From the NCBI RefSeq assembly GCF_001870435.1, contig NZ_MDDR01000036.1, forward strand, positions 124,001 through 188,000: 64,000 bases of DNA, read 5' to 3'. Under the pieces are notes generated by a model, which saw only the letters and a list, made by a program, of their open reading frames with translations, did not search any database and had not been told where the DNA came from. The position numbers and the translations under genes are program-made. Below are positions 16,822-26,182 of this stretch, piece after piece. Source of the stretch: Pseudomonas costantinii. Lineage in GTDB: Bacteria; Pseudomonadota; Gammaproteobacteria; Pseudomonadales; Pseudomonadaceae. The first letter of the stretch is position 1, and every line of letters begins with the position of its first letter.

Positions 16822-17247
16822 ATGGCTGTTCAACGTACTTTCTCCATCATCAAGCCTGACGCTGTTGCAAAAAACGTCATCGGCGAGATCACCACTCGTT
16901 TCGAAAAAGCCGGCCTGAAGGTTGTAGCTTCGAAACTCAAGCAACTGTCCAAAGCTGAAGCTGAAGGCTTCTACGCTGAGCACAGCGCTCGTGGTTTCTT
17001 CGGCGACCTGGTTGCTTTCATGATCTCCGGTCCTGTTGTTGTTCAGGTTCTGGAAGGCGAAAACGCTATCGCTTTGAACCGTGAGCTGATGGGCGCTACC
17101 AACCCTAAAGAAGCTGCTGCCGGCACCATCCGTGCTGACTTCGCTGAATCCATCGACGCCAACGCTGTTCACGGTTCGGACTCCGAAGCCGCTGCTGCTC
17201 GCGAAATCTCGTACTTTTTCGCTGCTACTGAAGTAACCGCTCGCTAA
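16822..17247 (+). CDS. ndk: Nucleoside diphosphate kinase
   Basis: Transfers the gamma phosphate among nucleoside di- and triphosphates. The product is 141 residues. The catalytic histidine is in NAVHGSDSEAAAAREISYFF near residue 117, and the start AVQRTFSIIKPDAVAKN is typical. TCTGGAG precedes ATG 16822. Its codon use leans to highly expressed genes (many GCT and GTT codons). It is followed by rlmN after 29 bases. Confidence 0.99.
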   Translation: MAVQRTFSIIKPDAVAKNVIGEITTRFEKAGLKVVASKLKQLSKAEAEGFYAEHSARGFFGDLVAFMISGPVVVQVLEGENAIALNRELMGATNPKEAAAGTIRADFAESIDANAVHGSDSEAAAAREISYFFAATEVTAR

Positions 17248-17276
17248 GCATCGGCTTAAAGAGTGAGGGTGAATCC

Positions 17277-18425
17277 ATGACTACATCGACTGTTAAAACC
17301 AACCTGCTGGGTCTGACCCAACAGGAAATGGAAAAATTCTTCGACTCAATCGGGGAGAAGCGTTTCCGTGCCGGTCAGGTAATGAAGTGGATTCACCACT
17401 TTGGCGTTGACGATTTCGACGCCATGACGAACGTCAGCAAAGCCTTGCGCGACAAGCTCAAGGCCATTGCTGAAGTCCGCGGCCCCGAAGTGGTCAGCGA
17501 GGACATCTCCACCGACGGCACCCGTAAGTGGGTGGTGCGCGTGGCGTCCGGTAGCTGCGTCGAGACCGTGTACATTCCCCAGGGCAAACGTGGCACTTTG
17601 TGCGTTTCGTCCCAGGCAGGCTGTGCCCTGGATTGCAGTTTCTGCTCCACCGGCAAGCAAGGCTTCAATAGCAACCTCACCGCCGCCGAAGTTATCGGGC
17701 AGGTGTGGATTGCCAACAAATCCTTTGGCAGCGTCCCGGCAACCGTCGACCGTGCCATCACCAACGTGGTGATGATGGGCATGGGTGAGCCGCTGCTGAA
17801 CTTCGACAACGTTATTGCAGCCATGCATTTGATGATGGACGACCTGGGCTACGGCATCTCCAAGCGCCGTGTGACCTTGTCGACCTCCGGCGTGGTGCCG
17901 ATGATCGATGAGCTGGCCAAGCACATCGACGTCTCCCTGGCATTGTCGCTGCACGCACCGAATGACGCATTGCGTAACCAATTGGTGCCGATCAACAAGA
18001 AGTATCCGCTTAAGATGCTGCTCGAATCTTGCCAGCGTTACATGGCGACCTTGGGTGAAAAGCGCGTGTTGACCGTTGAGTACACCCTGCTCAAGGACAT
18101 CAACGACAAGGTCGAACACGCGGTCGAGATGATCGAGTTGCTCAAGAACACCCCGTGCAAGATCAACCTGATTCCGTTTAACCCGTTTCCCCATTCTGGC
18201 TACGAGCGGCCGAGCAACAACGCCATTCGCCGTTTCCAGGATCAACTGCACCAGGCCGGCTACAACGTCACTGTACGCACCACCCGTGGTGAAGACATCG
18301 ACGCCGCCTGTGGCCAATTGGTAGGGCAGGTGATGGACCGCACCCGCCGCAGCGAACGTTATATCGCCGTGCGCGAACTTAACGCCGCCGAAGATTTGCC
18401 GCAAATTGCTGTGAATCGAATCTGA
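17277..18425 (+). CDS. rlmN: Dual-specificity RNA methyltransferase RlmN
   Basis: Radical-SAM enzyme that methylates C2 of A2503 in 23S rRNA and A37 in some tRNAs. The product is 382 residues. The [4Fe-4S]/SAM cysteines are Cys116, Cys120 and Cys123 in AGCALDCSFCSTG. The catalytic C-terminal cysteine is in EDIDAACGQLVGQ near residue 345. It is followed 12 bases later by pilF, the order conserved in Pseudomonas. Confidence 0.98.
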   Translation: MTTSTVKTNLLGLTQQEMEKFFDSIGEKRFRAGQVMKWIHHFGVDDFDAMTNVSKALRDKLKAIAEVRGPEVVSEDISTDGTRKWVVRVASGSCVETVYIPQGKRGTLCVSSQAGCALDCSFCSTGKQGFNSNLTAAEVIGQVWIANKSFGSVPATVDRAITNVVMMGMGEPLLNFDNVIAAMHLMMDDLGYGISKRRVTLSTSGVVPMIDELAKHIDVSLALSLHAPNDALRNQLVPINKKYPLKMLLESCQRYMATLGEKRVLTVEYTLLKDINDKVEHAVEMIELLKNTPCKINLIPFNPFPHSGYERPSNNAIRRFQDQLHQAGYNVTVRTTRGEDIDAACGQLVGQVMDRTRRSERYIAVRELNAAEDLPQIAVNRI

Positions 18426-18437
18426 GAGAGGATCTCT

Positions 18438-19196
18438 ATGCCCTTGCGCCTTGCGCTGCTTTTACTTGTTACCGGCCTCGCGGCCGGTTGTGTTTCATCG
18501 GGCCATGACAGCCCTTTGCACACCGATAAAGGCCGTGATGAGGCGCGAGTTGCCTATGTGCAACTGGGGCTGGGTTACCTGCAGCAAGGTATGAGCGAGC
18601 AGGCCAAGGTTCCGTTGAGAAAGGCCCTTGAGCTGGACAGCGACGATGCTGACGCCAATGCCGCATTAGCCTTGGTGTTCCAGGCCCAGGCCGAACCTGA
18701 GCTGGCCGATCAATATTTCCACAAGGCCTTGGCCTCCCGTCCTGCCGACCCTCGACTGCTGAACAATTACGGCAGCTTTCTGTTCGAGCAGAAACGTTAT
18801 GACCAGGCTTCTCGCTATTTCCAGCAAGCATCCGCCGATGCCCTCTATTCCGGGCGGTCGCGGGTGTTTGAGAACCTAGGGGTGACTTCGATACGCCTCG
18901 GTCAGCGCGACAGCGCCCGCCAGCAACTGGAAAAAGCCCTGCATCTGAACAGTCGCCAGCCACGCGCGTTGCTCGAAATGGCTGAGTTGTCTTACGAAGA
19001 CAGGCATTATGTGCCGGCACGTGACTATTACGCGCGTTTTAGCCTGCTTAGCGGGCAAAATGCACGTAGTCTATTGCTCGGTGTGCGCCTGGCGACGGTT
19101 CATGAAGAACGCGACACGGCCGCACGTTTTGGCCAGCAACTCGAACGACTCTATCCCGGTACGCCGGAATATCAGCAATACCTGTCGGAGCAATGA
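18438..19196 (+). CDS. pilF: Type IV pilus biogenesis lipoprotein PilF
   Basis: Outer-membrane pilotin-type lipoprotein needed for PilQ secretin localisation and multimerisation. The product is 252 residues. A lipoprotein signal ends in LAAGC with Cys18 as the lipidated residue, and the rest is built of tetratricopeptide repeats (for example ARVAYVQLGLGYLQQGMSEQ and the segments near residues 70, 105 and 145). Its stop codon overlaps the rodZ start. Confidence 0.95.
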   Translation: MPLRLALLLLVTGLAAGCVSSGHDSPLHTDKGRDEARVAYVQLGLGYLQQGMSEQAKVPLRKALELDSDDADANAALALVFQAQAEPELADQYFHKALASRPADPRLLNNYGSFLFEQKRYDQASRYFQQASADALYSGRSRVFENLGVTSIRLGQRDSARQQLEKALHLNSRQPRALLEMAELSYEDRHYVPARDYYARFSLLSGQNARSLLLGVRLATVHEERDTAARFGQQLERLYPGTPEYQQYLSEQ

Positions 19197-20191
19197 TGAA
19201 AGCGGCGCACCCGGAAGTTGTAGCAGCTAATCGCGTAAACCCAGGCGAGACCTTGCGTCAGGCCCGCGAAAGCAATGGTTGGTCGCTGGCAGAAGTGGCC
19301 CTCAAGCTCAATTTGACCACTACGTCCCTGGGCAATCTGGAAGCCGGCGCGTTCGACAAGCTGCCTGGGCATACCTTCGCCCGCGGCTATATCCGCGCCT
19401 ATGCCAAGTTACTGGGTATCGACCAGGCCGTGCTGGTCCAGGAATTCGACCAGTTCACCGGCACCGACTCCCAGGGCAGCAATGTTCATGGCTTGGGTCG
19501 TATCGAAGAGCCGGTGCGTGTTTCCCACACGATTTTGCGCATTGTCAGTCTGTTGCTGCTGATTGCTGTGATCGGCGGTGGTTTCGTCTGGTGGCAAGAC
19601 CAGACTTCCCAACGCAGCAAGGACCTGACCAGCAACGCCATGGAGCACGTCGAAGTCGAAAGCGCCGATGGCACCACCCAGATTCACCCGTTGGATGAGC
19701 CGGAAGACCAGGCCGCAGCCGAAGGCCTGGCCGCGCCTCAAGCGCCGGTTGCCGCCGAGCAAGCTACGCTGGAGGCGACGAACACTTCGCCTGCCGCGAT
19801 TGCCGCTGTGTCGGCTCCAGCCGTACCCGCTACTCCGATTGCTCCAGTTGCCCAGGCCCATATCCCGGCTGTTCCGGCACAGGCCCCAGCGGCCGCCGCT
19901 CCAGCCGCCCCAGCGATTTCGCCTCCTACCACCCCAGCATTGATAGCCGGTGACGGGCACATCCAGATTACCTTCGTCGCTGACTGCTGGACGCAAGTTA
20001 CCGATGGCAATGGCAAAGTGCTGTTTAGTGGTCTGAAGCGTAAGGGAGATACTCTTGACCAGGGCGGCAAGCCTCCTTTGACGCTGCGTCTGGGCTTTGC
20101 CCGTGGCGCGCAAGTGGCCTATAACGGCCAGCCTGTGGACGTGGCGCCGTTCACCAGTGGCGAGACTGCTCGCCTGAAGTTGGGACAATAG
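19193..20191 (+). CDS. rodZ: Cytoskeletal protein RodZ
   Basis: Bitopic membrane protein that links MreB to the cell-wall elongation machinery. The product is 332 residues. An N-terminal Cro-type helix-turn-helix spans about residues 17-85 (GETLRQARESNGWSLAEVA). One membrane helix lies near residues 107-128 (ILRIVSLLLLIAVIGGGFVWW). A long Ala/Pro-rich linker follows to about residue 245, and the C-terminal DUF4115 domain contains ITFVADCWTQVTDGNG. ATG 19193 overlaps the pilF TGA; ATG 19196 directly after it is equally possible. ispG starts 2 bases past the stop. Confidence 0.93.
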   Translation: MMKAAHPEVVAANRVNPGETLRQARESNGWSLAEVALKLNLTTTSLGNLEAGAFDKLPGHTFARGYIRAYAKLLGIDQAVLVQEFDQFTGTDSQGSNVHGLGRIEEPVRVSHTILRIVSLLLLIAVIGGGFVWWQDQTSQRSKDLTSNAMEHVEVESADGTTQIHPLDEPEDQAAAEGLAAPQAPVAAEQATLEATNTSPAAIAAVSAPAVPATPIAPVAQAHIPAVPAQAPAAAAPAAPAISPPTTPALIAGDGHIQITFVADCWTQVTDGNGKVLFSGLKRKGDTLDQGGKPPLTLRLGFARGAQVAYNGQPVDVAPFTSGETARLKLGQ

Positions 20192-20193
20192 TC

Positions 20194-21303
20194 ATGCACG
20201 GCGAATCTCCAATCAAACGTCGCGTATCGCGCAAAATCTGGGTCGGCTCGGTGCCGGTGGGTGGCGACGCCCCCATCGCAGTACAAAGCATGACCAACAG
20301 CGACACTAACGATGTTGCTGCCACCGTTGCCCAGATCAACCGTCTGGAAGCGGCTGGCGTAGACATCGTGCGCATTTCCGTACCGGATATGGATGCAGCA
20401 GAGGCGTTCGGCCGTATCAAGCAGTTGGTCAAGGTGCCGTTGGTTGCCGACATTCACTTCGACTACAAGATTGCATTGCGTGTAGCCGAACTGGGTGTGG
20501 ATTGCCTGCGCATCAACCCGGGCAACATCGGTCGTGAAGACCGTGTGCGCGCTGTGGTGGATGCTGCCCGTGACCGCGGGATTCCAATCCGTATCGGCGT
20601 TAACGCCGGTTCCCTGGAAAAAGACCTGCAAAAGAAATACGGCGAGCCAACCCCGGCGGCGCTGGTTGAATCGGCGCTGCGCCACGTTGAACACCTTGAG
20701 CGCCTGAACTTTCAGGACTTCAAGGTCAGCGTAAAGGCCTCCGACGTGTTCATGGCGGTAGAAGCCTACCGCCTGCTGGCCAAGGAAATTGTCCAGCCAC
20801 TGCACTTGGGTATCACCGAAGCGGGCGGTTTGCGCTCAGGCACAGTGAAATCTGCGGTGGGTCTCGGTATGCTGCTCGCCGAAGGGATTGGCGATACTAT
20901 CCGCATCTCCCTGGCGGCAGACCCGGTAGAGGAAGTGAAGGTCGGTTACGACATTCTCAAATCCCTGCATTTGCGTTCCCGTGGCATCAACTTCATCGCC
21001 TGCCCGAGCTGCTCGCGGCAGAATTTCGATGTAGTGAAAACCATGAACGAACTGGAAGGACGCCTCGAAGACCTGCTGGTGCCGCTGGATGTTGCGGTAA
21101 TCGGTTGCGTGGTCAACGGCCCGGGTGAAGCCAAAGAGGCGCACATAGGCCTGACCGGCGGTACACCGAACCTGATTTACATTGACGGCAAGCCGTCGCA
21201 GAAGTTGACGAATGACAATCTGGTGGATGAGCTCGAAAGACTGATCCGCGAGAAAGCGGCCGAAAAGGTCGCGGCTGACGCAGCGCTGATCGCGCGCGGC
21301 TGA
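20194..21303 (+). CDS. ispG: 4-hydroxy-3-methylbut-2-en-1-yl diphosphate synthase
   Basis: [4Fe-4S] enzyme of the non-mevalonate isoprenoid pathway that converts MEcPP to HMBPP. The product is 369 residues. Cluster cysteines are in ACPSCSRQNFD near residue 270 and VIGCVVNGPGEA near residue 305, with the substrate-binding VQSMTNSDTNDV near the N-terminus. It lies between rodZ and hisS, a common gamma-proteobacterial order. Confidence 0.98.
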   Translation: MHGESPIKRRVSRKIWVGSVPVGGDAPIAVQSMTNSDTNDVAATVAQINRLEAAGVDIVRISVPDMDAAEAFGRIKQLVKVPLVADIHFDYKIALRVAELGVDCLRINPGNIGREDRVRAVVDAARDRGIPIRIGVNAGSLEKDLQKKYGEPTPAALVESALRHVEHLERLNFQDFKVSVKASDVFMAVEAYRLLAKEIVQPLHLGITEAGGLRSGTVKSAVGLGMLLAEGIGDTIRISLAADPVEEVKVGYDILKSLHLRSRGINFIACPSCSRQNFDVVKTMNELEGRLEDLLVPLDVAVIGCVVNGPGEAKEAHIGLTGGTPNLIYIDGKPSQKLTNDNLVDELERLIREKAAEKVAADAALIARG

Positions 21304-21326
21304 TTGAACGAATTTAAGGATTTGAT

Positions 21327-22616
21327 GTGAGCAAGTCTCTGCAAGCCATTCGTGGCATGAACGACATCATGCCGGAGCAGACGCCACTGTGGCGCTACTT
21401 CGAGAGCACCGTCGCGCGCCTGTTGGATAACTACGGTTACAAACAGATCCGCATGCCGATCGTCGAGTTCACCGAGCTGTTCAAGCGCTCCATCGGTGAA
21501 GTGACTGACATCGTCGAAAAAGAGATGTACACCTTTGAAGACCGCAACGGCGACTCCCTGACCCTGCGTCCGGAAGGTACCGCTGCGTGCGTGCGCGCCG
21601 TGCTTGAACATGGTCTCACCGGTGCTGGCCAGCCGCAGAAACTGTGGTACATCGGCCCTATGTTTCGTCACGAGCGCCCACAGAAAGGCCGTTATCGCCA
21701 GTTTCACCAGATCGGCCTGGAAGTGTTCAACATCGACGGCCCGGATATTGACGCCGAGCTGATCGTGCTGACCTGGCGCCTGTGGGGCCTGTTGGGCATC
21801 CGCGATGCGGTCAAGCTTGAACTCAACAGCCTGGGCACCAGCGAATCCCGCGGCCGCTACAAGGTAGCCCTGGTCGAGTACCTGTCTGCTCACCTGGACA
21901 AACTGGACGAAGACAGCCAACGCCGTCTGAAGACCAACCCGTTGCGAGTCCTGGATACCAAGAACGCCGACACTCAGGCCGTGCTGGTCAACGCGCCGAA
22001 AATGGCCGATTACCTGGACGACGAGTCCCGCACCCACTTCGAGGGCCTCAAGGCTCGCCTGGATGCTGCCGGCATTCCGTTTGTGATCAACACCAAGCTG
22101 GTGCGTGGCCTCGATTACTACAGCAAGACAGTATTCGAGTGGGTCACCGACAAACTCGGTGCCCAGGGCACTGTGTGTGCTGGAGGTCGTTACGACGGCC
22201 TGGTCGAGCAGATGGGCGGTAAGCCGACCACGGGCGTGGGTTTTGCCATGGGCATCGAGCGGCTGATTCTGCTGCTCGAAACCCTGGAGCAAGTCCCTGA
22301 AGAGATTTCCCGTCAGGTGGACGTGTACCTGTGCGCCTTTGGCGAGGCCGCCGAACTGGCTGCCCTGGCCCTGAGCGAAAAGGTCCGTGACCAACTGCCG
22401 AACCTGCGCCTGCAGGTCAATGCCGGCGCCGGTAGCTTCAAGAGCCAGTTCAAGAAGGCCGACAAGAGCGGTGCGCTGTACGCACTGATCCTCGGCGATG
22501 ACGAGTTGGCCCAGCAAGTGATAGGTTTCAAACCCCTGCGTGGCCAGGGCGAGCAACAGAACATTGCCTTTGATGCGCTCGCTGCGCACTTGGCCACCTG
22601 CGTCGTGCAGGGTTGA
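21327..22616 (+). CDS. hisS: Histidine-tRNA ligase
   Basis: Class II aminoacyl-tRNA synthetase, 429 residues. It starts at GTG 21327 (TTTAAGGA upstream), giving MSKSLQAIRGMNDIMP. Motif 2 is in WYIGPMFRHERPQKGRYRQF near residue 110, the histidine A motif is LVRGLDYYSKTVFEW near residue 260, and motif 3 is GFAMGIERLILLLE near residue 310. The anticodon-binding domain follows from about residue 330. Confidence 0.98.
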   Translation: MSKSLQAIRGMNDIMPEQTPLWRYFESTVARLLDNYGYKQIRMPIVEFTELFKRSIGEVTDIVEKEMYTFEDRNGDSLTLRPEGTAACVRAVLEHGLTGAGQPQKLWYIGPMFRHERPQKGRYRQFHQIGLEVFNIDGPDIDAELIVLTWRLWGLLGIRDAVKLELNSLGTSESRGRYKVALVEYLSAHLDKLDEDSQRRLKTNPLRVLDTKNADTQAVLVNAPKMADYLDDESRTHFEGLKARLDAAGIPFVINTKLVRGLDYYSKTVFEWVTDKLGAQGTVCAGGRYDGLVEQMGGKPTTGVGFAMGIERLILLLETLEQVPEEISRQVDVYLCAFGEAAELAALALSEKVRDQLPNLRLQVNAGAGSFKSQFKKADKSGALYALILGDDELAQQVIGFKPLRGQGEQQNIAFDALAAHLATCVVQG

Positions 22617-22657
22617 AGCTGTCGAACAGCCGAATTTAGCGATTAAGGAGTATTGGG

Positions 22658-23299
22658 GTGTCGAGTACTGAAGATGATCAACTGGCCGAGTTCAAGGACT
22701 GGTGGCAGCGTAACGGCAAGCCTCTGGTTACTGGCGGTCTGCTGGCTTTAGTGGTGGTGTTCGGCTGGCAAGCCTGGCACAAGTATCAGGCCAACCAGTC
22801 CCAAGGCGCCTCGATCCTCTATCAGCAATTGCTGGAAACCACGCTGACGCCTGATGGCAAGCCTGACCCTGCTCAAGTGGCAGATCTGGCCAGCAAGCTG
22901 AAAAACGAATTCGGCGGTAGCACCTACGCCCAATACGGCAGCCTGTTCGTCGCGAAAGTCGCGGTCGACACCGGCAAGCTGGATGACGCAGCCACTGAGC
23001 TGAAGGCCATCGCCGACAAACCGACCAACCCGACCCTGGGTGAAATCGCACGTCAGCGCCTGGCGCAGGTATTGGCGGCACAAAACAAGGCTGACGAAGC
23101 ACTCAAACTGCTCGACGGCGATGCTGACAAGGCATTTGTGGCCACTCGTGAAGAGCTCAAGGGCGACCTGTTGGTCCAATTGGGTCGTACCGACGAAGCC
23201 CATGCTGCGTACCAAAAAGCCAAGGCGGCGCTGTCTGATGAAGCGGCGGTCGGTGGCTTACAACTCAAGCTGGACGACTTGGCCAAAGGGGATGCGTGA
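22658..23299 (+). CDS. YfgM-like ancillary SecYEG translocon subunit
   Basis: Inner-membrane protein of 213 residues related to E. coli YfgM, which associates with SecYEG and PpiD and may aid periplasmic chaperone traffic. GTG 22658 is chosen because TAAGGAG lies 8 bases upstream. The N-terminus is cytoplasmic, one membrane helix lies near residues 25-45 (LVTGGLLALVVVFGWQAW), and the periplasmic part has TPR-like helical repeats. It overlaps the bamB start by 8 bases; the hisS-yfgM-bamB-der order is conserved in proteobacteria. Confidence 0.92.
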   Translation: MSSTEDDQLAEFKDWWQRNGKPLVTGGLLALVVVFGWQAWHKYQANQSQGASILYQQLLETTLTPDGKPDPAQVADLASKLKNEFGGSTYAQYGSLFVAKVAVDTGKLDDAATELKAIADKPTNPTLGEIARQRLAQVLAAQNKADEALKLLDGDADKAFVATREELKGDLLVQLGRTDEAHAAYQKAKAALSDEAAVGGLQLKLDDLAKGDA

Positions 23300-24443
23300 C
23301 GTGATCCGTTGGAAACATGCAGCATTGCTGGCTCTGGCCGTTTTGGCCGCGGGTTGCAGCAGCAACAGCAAAAAAGAACTGCCTCCGGCCGAGCTGACCA
23401 GCTTCAAGGAAGAAGTGGTCCTGCAAAAGCAGTGGAGCCGCTCCGTCGGTGATGGTCAGGGCGACCTCTACAACCTGTTGCAGCCGGCAATCGACGGCGA
23501 CAACATCGTGGCCACTGACTCCACTGGCGTGATCATTGCCATGGATCGCATGAATGGCGACGTCAAGTGGAAGAAAGACCTCGAACTGCCGGTTTCCGGT
23601 GGTGTGGGCGTCGGCTACGGCCTCGTTCTGGTCGGCACCCTCAAAGGTGACGTGGTTGCCCTTGATTCGGCGACCGGCGAAGAAAAATGGCGCGCTCGCG
23701 TGACCAGTGAAGTGCTTGCAGCGCCGGCTACCAATGGCGACGTCGTCGTGGTTCAAACCCAGGATGACCGAGTGATCGGTCTGGATGCCGCTACCGGCAA
23801 CCAGCGCTGGTTGTATGACAGCACCCCGGCTGTACTGACGTTGCGCGGCACCAGTGGTCCGATTGTGACCAATAATCTGGCCGTTGCAGGTCTGTCGACC
23901 GGTAAAGTAGTCGCCCTGGACACCCAGAACGGCGTGCCGGCCTGGGAAACCCGTGTGGCAATCCCTCAAGGTCGCTCCGAGTTGGACCGCGTTGTGGACA
24001 TCGACGGCGGCTTGCTGCTGTCGGGTGAAACTATTTACGTCGCCACCTACCAGGGCCGCGTTGCCGCGCTGGACCTGCAAAGCGGCCGTATCAACTGGCA
24101 GCGTGATGCTTCCAGCTACGCCGGTGTCGCCCAAGGGTTTGGCAGCGTCTACGTAAGCTTGGCGTCGGGCACTGTTGAAAGTGTTGATGAGCGCTCTACC
24201 ACCGCACTGTGGAGCAACGACTCCTTGGCCCGCCGTCAACTGTCGGCCCCGGAAGTGTTCTCCAGCTATGTAGCAGTAGGTGACTTTGAAGGTTACCTGC
24301 ATCTGCTGAGCCAGGTAGACGGTCGCTTTGTCGGCCGCGAGCGTATCGACAGCGACGGCCTGCGTGCTCGTCCGCTGGTCGTGGGTAACATGCTTTATGT
24401 GTTTGGCAACAGCGGCAAGCTGGAAGCCCTGACCATCAAGTAA
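23292..24443 (+). CDS. bamB: Outer membrane protein assembly factor BamB
   Basis: Lipoprotein of the BAM complex, 383 residues from ATG 23292; GTG 23301, just after the preceding stop, is an alternative that removes three residues. The lipobox LAAGC gives lipidated Cys22. The rest is an eight-bladed PQQ-type beta-propeller with repeated motifs such as LDSATGEEKWRARV, LDAATGNQRWLY and LDTQNGVPAWETRV. It is followed by hairpins and then der. Confidence 0.97.
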   Translation: MRDVIRWKHAALLALAVLAAGCSSNSKKELPPAELTSFKEEVVLQKQWSRSVGDGQGDLYNLLQPAIDGDNIVATDSTGVIIAMDRMNGDVKWKKDLELPVSGGVGVGYGLVLVGTLKGDVVALDSATGEEKWRARVTSEVLAAPATNGDVVVVQTQDDRVIGLDAATGNQRWLYDSTPAVLTLRGTSGPIVTNNLAVAGLSTGKVVALDTQNGVPAWETRVAIPQGRSELDRVVDIDGGLLLSGETIYVATYQGRVAALDLQSGRINWQRDASSYAGVAQGFGSVYVSLASGTVESVDERSTTALWSNDSLARRQLSAPEVFSSYVAVGDFEGYLHLLSQVDGRFVGRERIDSDGLRARPLVVGNMLYVFGNSGKLEALTIK

Positions 24444-24472
24444 AGAACTATGCTTGGGGTAAAACCCAGGCG

Positions 24473-24546
24473 GCCCCGCTTCGGCGGGGCATGCGGCATT
24501 TAATTATGCTGCCCCGAGCACCAGCCGCTGCCTTGCAGCGGCTTTT
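24473..24546 (+). terminator. Tandem hairpins after bamB
   Basis: The first hairpin is GCCCCGC-TTCG-GCGGGGC (24473-24490), a UUCG tetraloop without a T-run. The second is AGCCGCTGC-CTT-GCAGCGGCT (24523-24543) followed by TTT and GTATTT, a reasonable intrinsic terminator. They separate bamB from der, although some read-through into der is likely. Confidence 0.7.
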
Positions 24547-24578
24547 GTATTTTCTGAAATAACGAAGTGGAGAGCCGC

Positions 24579-26048
24579 ATGGTTCCCGTAATCGCCCTGG
24601 TGGGCCGACCTAACGTCGGCAAGTCCACCTTGTTCAACCGCCTGACCAGGACTCGCGACGCCATCGTCGGCGACTTGTCCGGTCTGACCCGTGATCGCCA
24701 ATACGGTGAGGCAAAGTGGCAAGGGCGCTCCTACATTATTGTCGACACCGGTGGTATTTCCGGTGACGAGCATGGCATGGACGAAAAAATGGCCGAGCAG
24801 TCGCTGCTGGCCATTGAAGAAGCCGATGTCGTGTTGTTCCTGGTGGACGCCCGCGCGGGCTACACCGCCGCCGACCAGATGATTGGCGAGCACCTGCGCA
24901 AGCGCAACAAGCGTTCCTATTTGGTCGCTAACAAGATCGATAACATCGATCCTGAGCAGGCCCGTGCCGAGTTCAGCCCGATGGGCCTGGGCGACGCGAT
25001 CCCGGTTGCCGGTGCTCACGGTCGCGGTATCACCCAGATGCTGGAAATCGCCTTGCGCGACTTCCCTAAGGATGATGTCGAGGAAGAAGAGGGCGAAGAA
25101 GAGATCGTTGCCGAAGGTGAGGAAGCCAAGCGCATTCCTGGCCCAAGCGAAAAAGACGGTATCAAGATCGCCATCATCGGCCGCCCGAACGTCGGCAAGT
25201 CGACGCTGGTTAACCGCATGCTCGGTGAAGACCGGGTAATCGTGTATGACCAGCCCGGCACCACCCGTGACAGCATCTACATCCCGTTCGAACGTAACGA
25301 GGAAAAGTACACGCTGATCGACACCGCCGGTGTGCGCAAGCGCGGCAAGATCCACGAGGAAGTTGAAAAGTTCTCGGTGGTGAAAACCCTGCAAGCGATC
25401 AAAGACGCCAACGTGGTGATCTTTGTGATGGACGCCCGCGAAGGCGTGGTGGACCACGATCTCAACCTGCTGGGCTTTGCCCTGGAGGCCGGTCGGGCAC
25501 TGGTGATCGCGATCAACAAGTGGGACGGCATGACGCCGAGCGAGCGCGACTTCGTCAAGATCGAGTTGCAACGTCGCCTGTTCTTCGTCGAGTTCGCCGA
25601 TATTCACTTTATCTCGGCACTGCACGGCACCGGCGTGGGTAACCTCTACGCGTCCGTCCAGAACTCGTTCAAGTCCGCGGTTACCCGCTGGCCGACTAAC
25701 CGTCTGACCCAGATCCTGGAAGATGCCGTTGGCGAGCACGCGCCGCCGATGGTCAACAACCGCCGGATCAAACTGCGTTACGCCCACTTGGGTGGTGCCA
25801 ACCCGCCGATTATCGTGATCCACGGTAACCAGATCGAGAAGGTGCCAAAGTCCTATGTGCGTTACCTGGAAAACACCTATCGCCGTGTCTTGAAACTGGT
25901 GGGTACGCCAATCCGTATCGAGTTCAAAGGTGGTGATAACCCGTACGAAGGCAACAAGAACACACTGACTGACCGTCAGGTGAACAAGAAGCGTCGTTTG
26001 ATGACTCACCACAAGAAGGCCGACAAGAAGCGCCGCGATAAGAAATAA
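24579..26048 (+). CDS. der: Ribosome assembly GTPase Der
   Basis: GTPase with two tandem G domains, needed for 50S subunit maturation. The product is 489 residues from ATG 24579; an in-frame GTG at 24567 overlaps the likely ribosome site (GTGGAGAG). The G1 motifs are GRPNVGKSTLFNRL near residue 8 and GRPNVGKSTLVNRM near residue 200. An acidic linker (EEEEGEEEIVAEGEE) joins the domains, and a KH-like domain with a basic tail (KKADKKRRDKK) ends the protein. Confidence 0.98.
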   Translation: MVPVIALVGRPNVGKSTLFNRLTRTRDAIVGDLSGLTRDRQYGEAKWQGRSYIIVDTGGISGDEHGMDEKMAEQSLLAIEEADVVLFLVDARAGYTAADQMIGEHLRKRNKRSYLVANKIDNIDPEQARAEFSPMGLGDAIPVAGAHGRGITQMLEIALRDFPKDDVEEEEGEEEIVAEGEEAKRIPGPSEKDGIKIAIIGRPNVGKSTLVNRMLGEDRVIVYDQPGTTRDSIYIPFERNEEKYTLIDTAGVRKRGKIHEEVEKFSVVKTLQAIKDANVVIFVMDAREGVVDHDLNLLGFALEAGRALVIAINKWDGMTPSERDFVKIELQRRLFFVEFADIHFISALHGTGVGNLYASVQNSFKSAVTRWPTNRLTQILEDAVGEHAPPMVNNRRIKLRYAHLGGANPPIIVIHGNQIEKVPKSYVRYLENTYRRVLKLVGTPIRIEFKGGDNPYEGNKNTLTDRQVNKKRRLMTHHKKADKKRRDKK

Positions 26049-26085
26049 GCGCCGCTTCAAGTTGTAAGCTGCACGCTGCAAGAGA

Positions 26086-26108
26086 GGGCTCCTTTGGAGC
26101 CCTTTTTT
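26086..26108 (+). terminator. Terminator of der
   Basis: GGGCTCC-TTT-GGAGCCC stem followed by six T residues. Confidence 0.92.
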
Positions 26109-26182
26109 GTGCGCGGTGGTTTGTGCCTTGACCCCACGCGGCCGTCAGCTTAAAACTTGGGGCTCACCTGCAGGGGCCTCCG